This document shows positions 12,871 through 23,665 of a stretch of 64,000 bases of DNA, one piece after another. The stretch is taken from the NCBI GenBank assembly GCA_029216955.1, contig JANAVB010006998.1, positions 1,373,800-1,437,799 of the forward strand. The letters are read 5' to 3'. The notes beneath the pieces were generated by a model. It saw only the letters and a program-made list of their open reading frames with translations. It ran no database searches and had not been told where the DNA came from. Positions within the stretch are counted from its first letter, which is position 1. Each line of letters starts with the position of its first letter. The stretch is from Iris pallida. Taxonomy: Eukaryota > Streptophyta > Magnoliopsida > Asparagales > Iridaceae. The translations under genes and the position numbers were made by a program.

Positions 12871-13400
12871 TATAAATAGCCGAGAATGTTTCATGTATTC
12901 TCATTCTCATTCCTCTGAAGATAACTTTTTGCAACGTCGTTTTCAAATCAAGTGACAATAGCGATGCTTTCCAACAGCATTCCTTTGTATGCCCAGTTAT
13001 CAGATGTAGATTCACCCACTATTAGAGCAAAACCATTTGACTTAAGTGGTAAGTCCGATCGTAAGCAATTATCTGCCTTTCGAATTTTTTTTATTGAAAA
13101 CAGCTGCTCATGAGCGTAAATTCTTGACGAGCATAAAAAGCCTTGCTAATGAAGTGCACATGAAGCAACGACGTAGAAGCCTTGTTGAATGGTGGTACAC
13201 CTGAGATACGCCAAAAACCTTACTGAAGCACTAGCGTAAAAGCTTTGCTGAATAGTGGTACACCTGAAGTACTGGCGTAAAAAGCCTTGTCATCTGTTTT
13301 TAGTTAGCGTTTAATACGCGTCTGATGATACTTCTATTGTTTTCTGCAGAAGTTTAGCTGAAGAGCTTTTCCAGAACCGGTATTGGTGACTTTGACGTTG
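12871..13400 (+). pseudogene. Antisense unit 2 in element B: TATA box, short exon, intron with GCGTAAA words
   Basis: TATAAATAGC at 12871-12880 is followed by an ATG at 12964 and a short open stretch (MLSNSIPLYAQLSDVDSPT...). At 13049 the frame meets a textbook donor (AGTG|GTAAGT), and at 13349 a textbook acceptor (TTGTTTTCTGCAG). The implied 301-bp intron contains several GCGTAAAA words. Splicing at exactly these sites puts a stop three codons into exon 2, so the unit is decayed or its true junction differs. The first intron of the antisense gene in element C likewise carries that element's own repeat word. Confidence 0.4.
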
Positions 13401-14474
13401 TGAGGAGCGTTCTTCTGACATCAACATCAGGGAGCTCATGCGCTTTTGACGCGCAAATGAATCAACTCAGAACTCTTCGTGGGATAGAAGGGTCTTCCTC
13501 TGTTGGTAGGAAGAGCCTTTATACACGGAGAGTTGGATGGTAGAGTCAACTCTATCCCGAGAAATCGGGTAGTAGAGTTTCTTTCACGGCAGGACTAGGA
13601 ATTGTATCCCAATGTTGGATACATTTCTATCTCCTTTGAGAGGCCGCCACTCCTCCACCAATTGTATTGGCAGCAACACGTCTTCGGACTGCCATACTCT
13701 GGGATTCTCCTCTCGTATGAGAGAGAAGACCAGAGTTTGATTCCTACTATTCTGGTTGCCACAGAGGTTCAGACAGCAAGGAATTGACACCAAGAACGAA
13801 TCCGACGAAGAAGATCCAAAGAAGAAATAGATCTCCATTAGGCTATCGTTGTGTGTATAGAATGAAAATCCAAGAATGTAATAGATTTCCATTATAACTT
13901 GTAAGAAAGTCTAAGAAATGTAATAGACTTTTTTGATGATATGGGGATGGGAATGATAAGTCTTCTATGTTCAATGATTTGTATCTATCTGGATGTGATA
14001 TGGACATGATAGATAATGAAATCTTGTTTTCTGTTTTTAGAGTATACAATACTATCAGAGGTAATATGGACATGACATTATGTAAGAACTCAAAGAAAAG
14101 TAGATTAATATCTATGCAGAGGTCAGATGGAACTGATAGATAAGGTAAGTAAGTGGATTTAATATTCATTCAGACTTCATGAAGACATAATAAATAACGA
14201 ATCCCACTTTTTTATCAATTGATAAAATAGAAGATTTAAAATCCCTCTCCCGGGCGACAAGAAACCAGCTTAACCAAACCTTGGTAGCTGGGGAATAAGG
14301 AGACAGATGTCATGAGCATATAGGTCCATATCAATGTATGAATGAATCAACGTAACTTTCGGGAAAAGTGATTCAATTCCATAATTAAATGTATGAATCC
14401 GATAGAATGGACGGATAGACCTTTTCAGAAATGAAAGGTTGTTTCCAAAGACCGGTTCATCAACAGATCTCTCC
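13401..14474 (+). other. Non-coding stretch of element B 3' region
   Basis: No convincing frame on either strand. The minus-strand ORFs at 13584-13892 and 13843-14169 match nothing and look accidental. Probably eroded exons of the antisense accessory gene. Confidence 0.4.
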
Positions 14475-14484
14475 TATAAATAGG
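14475..14484 (+). promoter_or_regulatory. TATA box of antisense ORF 3 in element B
   Basis: TATAAATAGG lies 50 bases before the ATG at 14534. It is the same sequence as the TATA box of the antisense gene in element C (55621-55630, minus strand). Confidence 0.5.
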
Positions 14485-14533
14485 CGAAAATTCTTTGTAA
14501 CATTTCATTCTTATTTCTACTCCTCTATTGGAA

Positions 14534-14821
14534 ATGTCTTCCAAGGATATGCAGCAAAAGAATAAAGTCTCCAGGAAAGTTGAGGACGTCGTCGAGACGC
14601 ACTCCGCTGGACCAATTGTGACAGGGACAACCGAGGTAGACGAAAGCTCTTCTACTCCCAAGCCACCACAAGATATCTTTGCTTTCTTAGTAGAGCCAGG
14701 GAAAACTCCTGAAGAAGAGGCACTGAGGATAGTTGTTTGCAGATTTGTCATAAATTCAGGCAATGATACCTTTGAAGCATTGGCTGATTATGTAATCAAT
14801 AAGGGAGGCAGTGGTCCTTAA
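14534..14821 (+). CDS. Antisense ORF in element B (95 aa), unknown function
   Basis: An uninterrupted ORF starting MSSKDMQQKNKVSRKVEDV. It has a Ser/Thr/Pro-rich middle (DESSSTPKPPQD) and an acidic to hydrophobic C-terminal part ('DIFAFLVEPGKTPEEEALR', ending 'INKGGSGP'). It runs toward the end of integrase and stops 57 bases before it, so the two genes converge. A TATA box stands 50 bases before the start and an AATAAA-like signal (14842-14848) follows the stop. I do not recognise the family. A near-complete ORF in an otherwise decayed element suggests a real accessory exon. Confidence 0.45.
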   Translation: MSSKDMQQKNKVSRKVEDVVETHSAGPIVTGTTEVDESSSTPKPPQDIFAFLVEPGKTPEEEALRIVVCRFVINSGNDTFEALADYVINKGGSGP

Positions 14822-14877
14822 CATTTTGTTCAGAACAAGAATAAATAAAAGAATTTTATTTTTATCAGCCTTCTCCT

Positions 14878-16130
14878 TTATACATAGTATTTCTTAAGTA
14901 ATTTGCCATTGATAGGCATCATGAGTAGATCTCCATTAGGCTTTGATAACCGATAGGCACCATTAGAAAATGCAGTCTCAATAACATAAGGACCCTCCCA
15001 TTTTGCTTGGAATTTCCTTTTGCTTTTGTGAGTCATCACCATTGATCTTCGAATAGCCAATACTAGTTCGCCAACCTTGAATAGCCTTTCTTTAACTTTA
15101 CGATTGAAAGCTCGAGATATACGGGCTTGGTATAGCTCAATATGCTGTTGTGCTTGAAGACGCTTTTCATCCAATCCTTCAAGTTCTTGGAGTCGTAAGC
15201 GATTGTTATTCTCTATAGTTAGCTCATTAGCAATGGCTATCCATAGAGATGGAATTTGGATTTCTAAGGGAAGAACAGCCTCACATCCATAAACCAGTAA
15301 GAATGGTGTAAAACCAGTAGGAGTTCGGACTGTTGTTCGATAAGCCCATAAACATTTTCCAAGTTTCTCGTTCCAATCACGTTTATTAGAAGAGACAAAC
15401 TTTTTAAGAAGTTTAATGATCGTCTTATTGAAAGCTTCAGCTAAACCATTAGTAGCTGGATTATAAGCTGTAGAAGCCAAATTTTGAATTCGATTCTTAT
15501 CACAGAACCGATAAAATGCCTGACTGGCGAATTGTGGACCATTGTCATGAATTATTCGTCGAGGAATCCCGAAGCAATAAATGACATGATGTTTGATGAA
15601 GCTGATCACATTAGACGTTTTCACTTCAACAAAAGGAACTGCTTCTGTCCACTTAGAAAAGTAATCGGTTATAGCTAATATGAACCGATGTCCTTTAACA
15701 GAAGGAGGGTTAATAGGACCAATGACATCCATACCCCAAGTTTCGAAGGGCCAAAAAGCTGCTGTAGGATGTAGAAATTCAGACGGTTGATGAATAAAAT
15801 CAGCATGAATCTGACATGCTTTACATTTCTGGCATAGTCTACAGCATCTGCTATCATAGAAGGCCAATAATACCCCATTCTTCGAATACGATCTTGTAAT
15901 TTAGGACCTGGTTGATGAGCACCACAAACACCATCATGAGCCTCTCGTAGTGTTTGTTTGGCTTCACTTTCTGAGAGACAATGCAGTAAGAGTCCATCAT
16001 ATGATCGACTATATAACATATGTAAAGACGAATCATAATAAAATTGAAATGGTCGTCTCTTAATTGATACAGCTTTTTTTGGATCTTCAGGCAAAATTCC
16101 GTGAACCGCATAGTCAATGAATGGAGTTCT
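14878..16130 (-). pseudogene. Element B integrase
   Basis: Integrase inserts the retrotransposon cDNA into the host chromosome. The core and C-terminal part form one open frame of 329 codons (15867-14878). The three catalytic acids are visible: Asp in WGMDVIGP, Asp in IIHDNGPQF and Glu in NGLAEAFNK, followed by the 'KWEGPYVI' C-terminal region and the terminal 'LLKKYYV'. The N-terminal zinc-binding part (HDGVCGAHQ...) lies upstream in another frame (within 16559-15675). A frameshift near 15860-15880 therefore separates the two and breaks the HHCC finger at 'NVKHVRF', where element C has 'KCKSCQIH'. The frame ends just before the convergent antisense ORF. Confidence 0.9.
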
Positions 16131-16248
16131 CCAATCCCTCTGTTGGGAACTAACCTCTGTAGTATAACATTGTTCAACATACAGATTATTCTTGATACAG
16201 CACAGATCTCGGTCTAACAAAGTAGTTGTGTTTTGCCTTCGGATTGGA

Positions 16249-16645
16249 ACAGCTAAATCTGCAGCTAGACTAGCAAGAGCATCAGCCTCAATATTCTGAA
16301 AACGTGGTACAAATTCAATAAAGAATCCTTTGAATGAAAGGACCAACTCAACTACCACTTGATGGTAAGGGATGAGATCAAGGTTTCTGACCTCGTAAGT
16401 CACTCTAACTTGATTAACGATCAATTGAGAATCTCCATAAGCTTCTATGAACTCAATATCCAATTGTTTTGCTACTTGAAGACCAATCAATAGAGCATTA
16501 TATTCTGCTACATTGTTGGAACATGGCTCATTGAGAGAATAGGCACGATATATGACCATTTTGTCAGAAGAAACCGAGACGATTCCTACCCCAGAGACAA
16601 TGTTGCCTTTAGGTCCTACTCGTGATGCTCCATCAAAATATAATT
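16249..16645 (-). pseudogene. Element B second RNase H (archaeal-type, Tat-lineage hallmark)
   Basis: The frame 16559-15675 begins with the RNase H segment containing 'SNNVAEYNALLIGL' (catalytic Glu) and 'EAYGDSQLIVNQV' (catalytic Asp), and continues to 'NIEADALASLAADLAVP'. The start of the domain (the FDGAS motif) lies in a neighbouring frame at about 16600-16640. A second RNase H domain between the standard RT-RNase H and integrase is diagnostic of the Tat lineage. Confidence 0.85.
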
Positions 16646-18493
16646 ACCATATATTATTCTTCAGAATCATGTTACAATCCACGACTTCATCTGGAATGTC
16701 CTCATATAACTTTGATGTTTCTGGTATAGGGTGAGCAGCTAAGAAATCAGCTAATGCTTGACCCTTTCCTGATTTTTGAGGCACATAAATCATATCATAA
16801 GGACTGAGCAACATTGCCCAAGCAGCTAATCTAGAATTAAGAATACTTGGCTTTCTCATCAATACCCAAATAGGATTTATTCTAGAGATGACATGAATAG
16901 TTTGTCCTGTCACATAATGTCTTGTCTTTTGTATGGCAAAAACCAAAGCCAGACATTCCTTTTCTACAGGAGTATACCTGTGTTCAGCTCCAACCATCAT
17001 TCGGCTAAGATAATAAATCGCCTGTTCATGATCCATATCACTTTTCTATGCGAGAAGAGCACCAAGTAAATGATCCAAGGCTCGAACATATAGCAAAAAT
17101 GGTTTTCCTACCACTGGAGGTACCAGGACGGGTGGATTTGTAAGGTATTGTATAATATCATTGAAGGCTTCTTGACACGCTTCATCCCAGACAAAAGATA
17201 CACCTTTCTTTAACAGACGGGAGAAAGGTTGACATCTCCCAGAGAGATTAGATATAAATCTCCTGATATAAGCAATGCGGCCCTGAAAACCACGGAGCTC
17301 TTTCAGATTGCGAGGAGGACGCATTTCGAGGATTGCTTTAACTTTATCAGGGTCAACATGGATACCCTGAGAAGTAATAACAAATCCTAAAAACTTGCCA
17401 CTAGAAACCACTAAGAAAGACTTGGTAGGGTTCATTTTCAATTGATGTTGACGCATCAATTCAAATACCGTCTTTAAGTCTTGAATATGATCATCTTTTA
17501 ATCAACTTTTAACAGCGATGTCATCTACGTAACATTCAACTGCCTTTCGTAGATGCTCTTGAAAGATGTTGCTCATAGCCCATTGGTATGTAGTACCGGC
17601 ATTTTTAAGACCAAACGGTATAACCGTATAACAGTAAACTCCGAGGTGTGTTCGAAAAGAAGTATGTTTCTCATCTTCTGGATGCATCTTGATCTGATTG
17701 TATCCTGAAAATCCATCCGTGAAAGACATACTTTCAAAACTGCATGTATTGTCTATCATGACATCAGTAATGGGAAGTGGAAATTTGTCCTTTGGACAAG
17801 CCGTATTAAGATCTCGATAATCTATACAAACCCAGACTTTTCCGTTCTTTTTCATAACAGGGACAATGTTGGCAACCCAATCTGGGTGTTGCTCTTCACG
17901 CACAAATCCACATGTGATCAACTTTTTGTCTTCTGCTTCGATTGTATCCATCATATCTGGTCTAAACGTCGTTGCTGTTGTTTTACAGGCTTGGTGTTAG
18001 GCAAAATATTGAGCTTATGAGTAGCAACTTTAGGATCTAGACCCGGCATATCCTCATAACTCCATGCAAAGATGTCAATATATTCTTTGATCAGTTTTAT
18101 CAACTCTTCCTTTTCATCGTCAGAAAGGTTCTTACTGATGAATATTGGTTTGGACGTAGTTCCATCTCCGACATCAATCTGGACAACCTCATCCTCTGTA
18201 GGTGGCTGTCGCTGTTCAAAATGAAGTTTCCATTGAGTGTCCATTTGTTGGGCCCAAGGGTCATTTTCAAATGGCTCGGATTCACCATCAATTTGAACCA
18301 TGTAAGCTGAAAATACCTGCTCAAATTCATCAAATAATTGTGAAGGATTAGAAGAGAATTCTTCTTGTATATCGTCATTAAACATATGGGATGGATCATA
18401 TCCCAATCCATGACGAGTCTTCTGGTAAAATGGATCACCACATAACGGGAGTCGTCTACCTTTTCCCTGATTAAGACCTTGTATAGTCTTCAA
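16646..18493 (-). pseudogene. Element B reverse transcriptase and RNase H
   Basis: RT copies element RNA into DNA. Reading right to left, 18493-17951 holds the pre-RT segment ('DIFAWSYEDMPGLDP'), 17954-17502 the fingers and palm ('CIDYRDLNTACPKDKFPLP', 'DGFSGYNQIKMHPEDE', catalytic 'YVDDIAVKS'), and 17459-17046 the thumb and start of RNase H ('GKFLGFVITSQGI', 'RRFISNLSGRCQPF'). The range 17036-16646 holds the RNase H part ('YTPVEKECLALVFAIQKTRHY'). In-frame stops near 17951 (…RRLDQI*) and 17500, and a frameshift near 17040, disable the protein although the YVDD active site is intact. Confidence 0.92.
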
Positions 18494-18547
18494 ATTATAT
18501 CCTATATTCTGAATGATCTTGATGGATTGTTGACTGTATTTGTCAAT

Positions 18548-19222
18548 TCAGATTCTTCCTTTATCTTTATCTTTCAGATTGTCTGTCTGAGCAACATGTA
18601 TATTTCTAGCCAAGCCAAAAACAATTTGGTGCTTGTTTTTCTTATTAGACAGAACCACGAAATAAGATTCTTCATGGCGTCTATAAGTTACACAAGCTTG
18701 TGATTGGGCAACTACTGGAAGTAGAGAAGGAGAAGATGTCAAGAACTTTTGAGCATAAGGTCCAACATCAACCTGAAGAGGAAAGAAGTTTTCTTTATGG
18801 TTGATGTATAAAGTTTCTTCTGGTTCTATGTCGCCTTTAGATTGATGACTTTGATTATCAGGAGATAAAGTCATTCTTTCAATAAACTTGGCAGCCATAT
18901 ACTCGAAAAGGAAGTCTTCATTGATATCAAAAAGTACAAAATGATCAATATTTGCATCATTTACGATTTGACTGCTACGCTTCGAATTAATCATCAGTGG
19001 ACCATTATCCGTCTTCTGCGTAGATTTGCCAAGATTGACAATCAATGGTGGTTCTGGATCATTCGTACAAGAGGTACGCCCTTTGACTTTAATCAAAAAG
19101 GGTTGAACTTGGCTATTTATTGATTCCTCAGATGAAGCTTGAGTTCTTCGTTTAACCTTGATTACCAAAGGTTGATCATTGACAGATTGGGATTGGATTC
19201 GTCCCTTGACCATGATATTCAA
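18548..19222 (-). pseudogene. Element B protease-RT linker with repeated 'PL(V/I)IKVKGRT' motifs
   Basis: This 224-codon frame starts MNIMVKGRIQSQ and contains at least four loose copies of a short hydrophobic/basic motif ('PLVIKVKRRT', 'PFLIKVKGRT', 'PLIVNLGKST', 'PLMINSKRSS'). It then runs into an acidic segment. Element C has the equivalent 'LTIRLP' repeats in the same place. The role is unknown; a flexible linker or protein-binding segment is possible. A stop at 19244 separates it from the protease frame. Confidence 0.7.
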
Positions 19223-19243
19223 AGGTTGTTCTTCTGGCAGATC

Positions 19244-20812
19244 TTAATTAATAGACTGATCTTCAATAAAAGATTGATCTTCAGCTATGTCTGATATCTC
19301 TTTCACATGTTCTTGTTTATAAAGCCTTGAATCAGAAAAATAGGCTTCGACACCCTTGAAGGGATTGATATCAGCAAATTCAGTCTTTACAACTCCTTGA
19401 GAATCCACATACTTAAAGCATTGGTGGAGAGTTGAAGGCACAATGTTGTGTTCATGAATCCACGGTCTTCCAAGAAGAATATTATAGGATACATCTGAGT
19501 TGATAACATAGAAGGTTACCATAGTTCGCAGATCGCCAATCTGAATCTTCAGACGAATCTTCCCCAGTGGTTTACTCTTGCCAGAGTTAAAACCAACTAT
19601 CGTAGTACTAGTGTAAGTTAGGTCACTAGTAGGAATCCTCAAGGGTCTTAGGTCACAGAGTCTTACCATCACACTATGACATTGCGGACACGCCACTAGA
19701 GTATTATCAGGACTCTTGAGTTGAGCCAAGCATGAATCTGCCTGAAGTAGAGCTTCACTCAAAGTCTTCCTGCTTTCTCTAGAAAGACGAAGCAGTTCAA
19801 ATATGGATAGTCTAGCCGTAGTATTGGCTAACTGAGCTAGAATATCAAACTTGTAAGGTTTCATCACCACTCCCTGACTAGAAGAAGACTTCAATGGAAC
19901 GTCAAAACGTACTGCTTTCTGTTTTCCTTTTTCAACCACCGAGGGTTTAGCAGGAACAGGAGAAGGTTGAGCTGGTAGTGTTTCCACTACATCTTCTGCT
20001 TCTTCGGAAGATCCCTCATAATCTTTGTGGTACGCCTTCCCGGATCTTGTACCAGTAAAAGTTTCTTCTTCAGACTCAAGAAAAGGAAGTACCATATTAC
20101 AGGATTTAGTCTTCCTCTCTTTAGCCCTTTTCTTATAAGGTTTGTTGTGAGGAATTTCAGAACCCAATCCAACAGTGAATTTTTGATTTTGAATTTGTAA
20201 AGGAAGTCATATTCCTTTATCATAATTCAAACCTTCTGCCTTCTGAAAGTCATAACCTATTTTCTTCATGAGAAGGACAGATTGCTGACTGTATAGATGA
20301 ATGGGCAGCTGGCTTTTAACAAATGGTTCTACAGAGGAAGAAGAAGAGATCTCTGTATCCACAGAAGAATGAGGAATAGATGTCTCTTTAACTACAGAAG
20401 GAGAAGGATTCGGGATACGAGAAAAAATCCCTGTAGGAGCTTTTTCGTAAGCAGCAAAGACTTATTGTGCCCGGTATAAAGGGACACTATTTGTAGCTAA
20501 CCACTGCTGAAGAGTAAGCTTGAGTTTGGTCGGAGGCGCTAGACTTGGAGGACATATGTCTAATCCTCTTAATCTATCTTCCAAAGGAGCGCCATCCCAT
20601 AGATAATCTGAATCGTCGAGATCTGGAATAACATGAGAAATCATGTTGCAGGTTTTGACTTTCTTGTCTTTCTTGGATTTTAAAGTTTTACTTTCATTTT
20701 CCAATTCAGGTATTAAGCCAGGATGTACCCACATAATTTTACCATTTTTTAAGGTAAGAGGCAGCAATCCGTCATTTTCTTCTCTAGGAGGCGGGATATT
20801 CACAATCTTCAT
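19244..20812 (-). pseudogene. Element B aspartic protease region, active site deleted
   Basis: The frame 20167-19244 carries the typical pre-protease segment ('YKFDILAQLANTTARLS', 'LRLSRESRKTLSEAL') and the protease C-terminal half ('SGKSKPLGKIRLKIQIGDL', 'YNILLGRPWIHEHN'). Compared with element C, about 50-60 residues between 'LAQLKSPDNTLVACPQC' and 'LRPLRIPTSDLTYTST' are missing. That gap includes the catalytic D-x-G strand that C shows as 'HIDPGSS'. The upstream ORF 20812-20462 (MKIVNIPPPREENDG...) is part of the same polyprotein, broken by a stop at 20462 and others to 20170. The protease is inactive for lack of its catalytic Asp. Confidence 0.85.
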
Positions 20813-20844
20813 TGTCGCCTTCGGGATTGGAATGATTCCATCTG

Positions 20845-22494
20845 CTACTGCTGTGGAGGAAAGTCCCCGAATTGAAGAGAAACCATATTGGTTGTAACCG
20901 TATGGTCATCATTAGTTAAGGCGATAGCACCGCCATTTATCAGCTCCTGGATTTTCTTCTTCAGGACATAGGAAGCACTGGTAGGATGGTTAATGTATCT
21001 ATGATAGATACAATATTTGGGATTGTCAGTTAGATTCTCCTCATTGGGCCTCTTTGGCTCTGGAATCTGAAGTTTGCCACTCTTCACCAGACATTGAAAT
21101 ATCCCTGGGATATCACTCTCATCAAAAGAGTATTCTTCCTTTGGCCTGGAAGATTCCTGACTATTCGGCATCATTTTATTCTTGGAAAGATTAACCATGA
21201 GGGTATCTTTTCCTTTCACATTACGATTACCGGGGTTATTACCAGGATTACTTTTCTTTCCTCTATCATCTGAGGCAAAAATCATCCCATGTTCACGAGC
21301 CAACCTACCATTGGTCACGGCAGAAACTGCTGCTATGATGAACGAAGCCCAATCTGTGAATTGTGAACCCGTAAAAATAGCAATAGATGGTCGCAGATTC
21401 ATCTTGTATGTATCAATGAGTGCTGAATCTGGCATACCCGGGGGCATCTTTAAAGTCACCTGTCGAAAACGTTCAATGAACGTCCGAGTATCTTCTTTCT
21501 CCTTTTGCTTAATTTCTATCAAGGAGGACATGTTCATGTCCATACCTCCTTTATAAAAGCGGGAGAGAAACATTGCCTTAAATTCGTCGAAAGACGAAAT
21601 GTAATTGTCGGGTAAACTTCGATACCAATCATAAGCCGAACCCGTCAGGCACCCGATGAACACTCGAGTGAGAAGAGCATCATTTTTCTGCAGATGTACA
21701 GTCATAATATCAAAGTAATTGATATATTTACTGGGAGATGCTTCTACATCGAACAAAACCATGGATTGTGGCTTGAATTTCGGTGGAAAGGGTACATCAT
21801 TCCAATGAGGAGGATAAGGTTGCTTAATCCCTAACCTTTGGAGCTGATTTTTGTGCCTCAAAACTTCAAACTGTGCTTTGAGCTCATGCACTGCTTGAAT
21901 GGCTTCACTGGTTTGAGGAAGCGCATTTGATTGAATGGTTGTTGGATGTACCGTAACCCCCACTAGAGGTGGTACGTCTTCAGGAATAATGGAATCTGGA
22001 GATGCAGAATTTTGATTAACAGCAGGCTCCTAAATATTCAAAGGTATTTCAGCCCCTTGACTATCTTGAGTTTGTGCTGCTACTGGTACTGGTGCTATTA
22101 CTATCGGCTGAGCAGTTTGTTGATTCAATATTATCTGATGCATGTTTTGTACCATGTTAAGCATGTCTTTCAGTAATTGCTCAACGGCAGTGAGACGCTG
22201 TTCTGTATTAACAGATGAGATCTCTGGTTCATCTCCAACAGTGTAGGATTCAACCTCTCTTGAAGATATAGAAGGATCAGTATAGAAGTATGAATCGACA
22301 CTGTCAGTCTCGGACTCAAAAGATTGAGTACCTCCAGCTTCTGAATCAGAAGTCTGCATTTGTCTTTGTCTTCTTGATCGAGTGTTTTGATATACCCCCT
22401 CAAAAGAATCAAGAAGTCTGTTGAACTATTGCTGACCTGGGGTTTGGGACGTATTCCGTCTTGGACGTTGTCCTCTGTTAGTATGAGATGCCAT
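20845..22494 (-). pseudogene. Element B gag
   Basis: Gag forms the virus-like particle. I place the start at the ATG at 22494 (MASHTNRGQRPRRNT...), with a basic N-terminus. In-frame TAG stops follow at about 22427 and at 22030-22032; the frame is otherwise continuous to 20845. The core motifs are 'WNDVPFPPKFKPQ', 'FIGCLTGSAYDWYRSLPDN', 'FKAMFLSRFYKGG' and 'FIERFRQVTLKMP'. The zinc-knuckle-like end 'YCIYHRYINHPTSASY' has lost the last Cys that relatives carry. The frame closes with a third TAG in 'DFPPQQ*Q'. All three TAGs look like CAG (Gln) changed by a single C-to-T. Confidence 0.88.
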
Positions 22495-22843
22495 GTTCAC
22501 TGACACATATGACAACTCATGTTCTTGGTCTTCAGTTTGTTGTTGAGACACGTTAAAACTCAATCGATAAAAAACTGCGTTTTGAAGTCGAACAACAACA
22601 ATTGATTACAACCTGGTGATAATCATAATGATATTTTTCTTGGGGAAATGTCACCGAAGATTGTCTATTCTTACGCTTTTGCATTAGCAATTCACGTAAG
22701 TCAGAGGGAGTAGAGGGAGTAGTCTTCTTTATTATATTTGGAGTGGAGAAACGTTTAGTCCCCTGTGTATAAAGAAGATTACTGGCTGCATTCGCAGAAC
22801 CAAATTGTACATTTCTACGCGTTTGTAGTTGTATGCGTAAATC

Positions 22844-23662
22844 TTAAGATTTTTTAGCACGAAGGACTCCATTTTCATTGCGTGTAATTTGTAGATTTGG
22901 TACTTTGCGTAGAGCAGTATAAGAAGGCTGTTGGTGTAGAACTGAAGCTTTACCAACAAAATTTTTACGCTGCACACGTTTAGGTACATTCACATTAGAT
23001 GTACAAACATCATTGCGAATTTTATCTACACTGTCAAAGACAGGAGATTTACCTTTACGTGTAGAGCGTAAAAGTTGGTTATCTACCACATCACAGATGG
23101 GAGATTTTGTTTTACGCGAGGAGCGTAATTTATTTGAGCCTACCACGTCACCGACGGGAGAATGATTCTTACACCCAGAAGCACAATCGATAGAGTCTGC
23201 CCTATTACAAATGGGAGACTCATCTTTATGTACTGAGCGTAAAAGTTGGTTTTTACCCACTGAGCGTAAAACCTGGTTCTTACGCAGTGGGCGTGAAACC
23301 TAATTATCTTCACCGTTACAAACGGGAGATAAATCGTCACAATTTGAGTGCAACTCTGAAGTAAGGACTGCCTCGTTACGAACGGGAGCCCCTACGACAG
23401 GAGTGGAAAGAATTCCCTTGCCACTAGCAGCAACAGAGAGACCAGAAGCTATTTTGGATTTAGGAATCCAAACTTTTCATACTTTGCGAGATTTTTGAAC
23501 ATTGGAGTAGCCAGAACCACCCCCAGTTCGGAGCATTTCTTCATAGGCAGTCTAGTCGAAGTGCACAACCAGAGTCTTCTTGGTCGAACCAACCGAAACA
23601 TCATCATATTGAGCAATTGCCTTCTCGTCAGAGGAGAAGGTAGTCCCCAGCAGAGTCGCCAT
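22844..23662 (-). pseudogene. Element B upstream ORF (ORF1-like leader) starting in the primer-binding site
   Basis: On the minus strand an ATG at 23662 overlaps the primer-binding site and opens the frame MATLLGTTFSSDEKAIAQ. A TAG at 23552-23554 interrupts it, followed by 'TAYEEMLRTG'. Element C starts the same way (MATLLGTNFSTAEELVTQ). Farther on, the frame 23260-22844 has repeated 'LLRS.RK.KSP.CD' units, encoded partly by the dispersed GCGTAAAA word. No known enzymatic domain is seen. Tat/Ogre elements are known to carry an extra ORF upstream of gag, and this probably corresponds to it. Non-coding leader remains from 22844 to 22495. Confidence 0.6.
23644..23661 (-). promoter_or_regulatory. 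Element B primer-binding site (tRNA-Arg-like)
   Basis: TGGCGACTCTGCTGGGGA on the minus strand, four bases inside the 5' LTR end. It resembles the tRNA-Arg primer sites known for Ogre/Tat elements and is identical in element C. It primes minus-strand DNA synthesis. Confidence 0.75.
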
Positions 23663-23665
23663 TTT

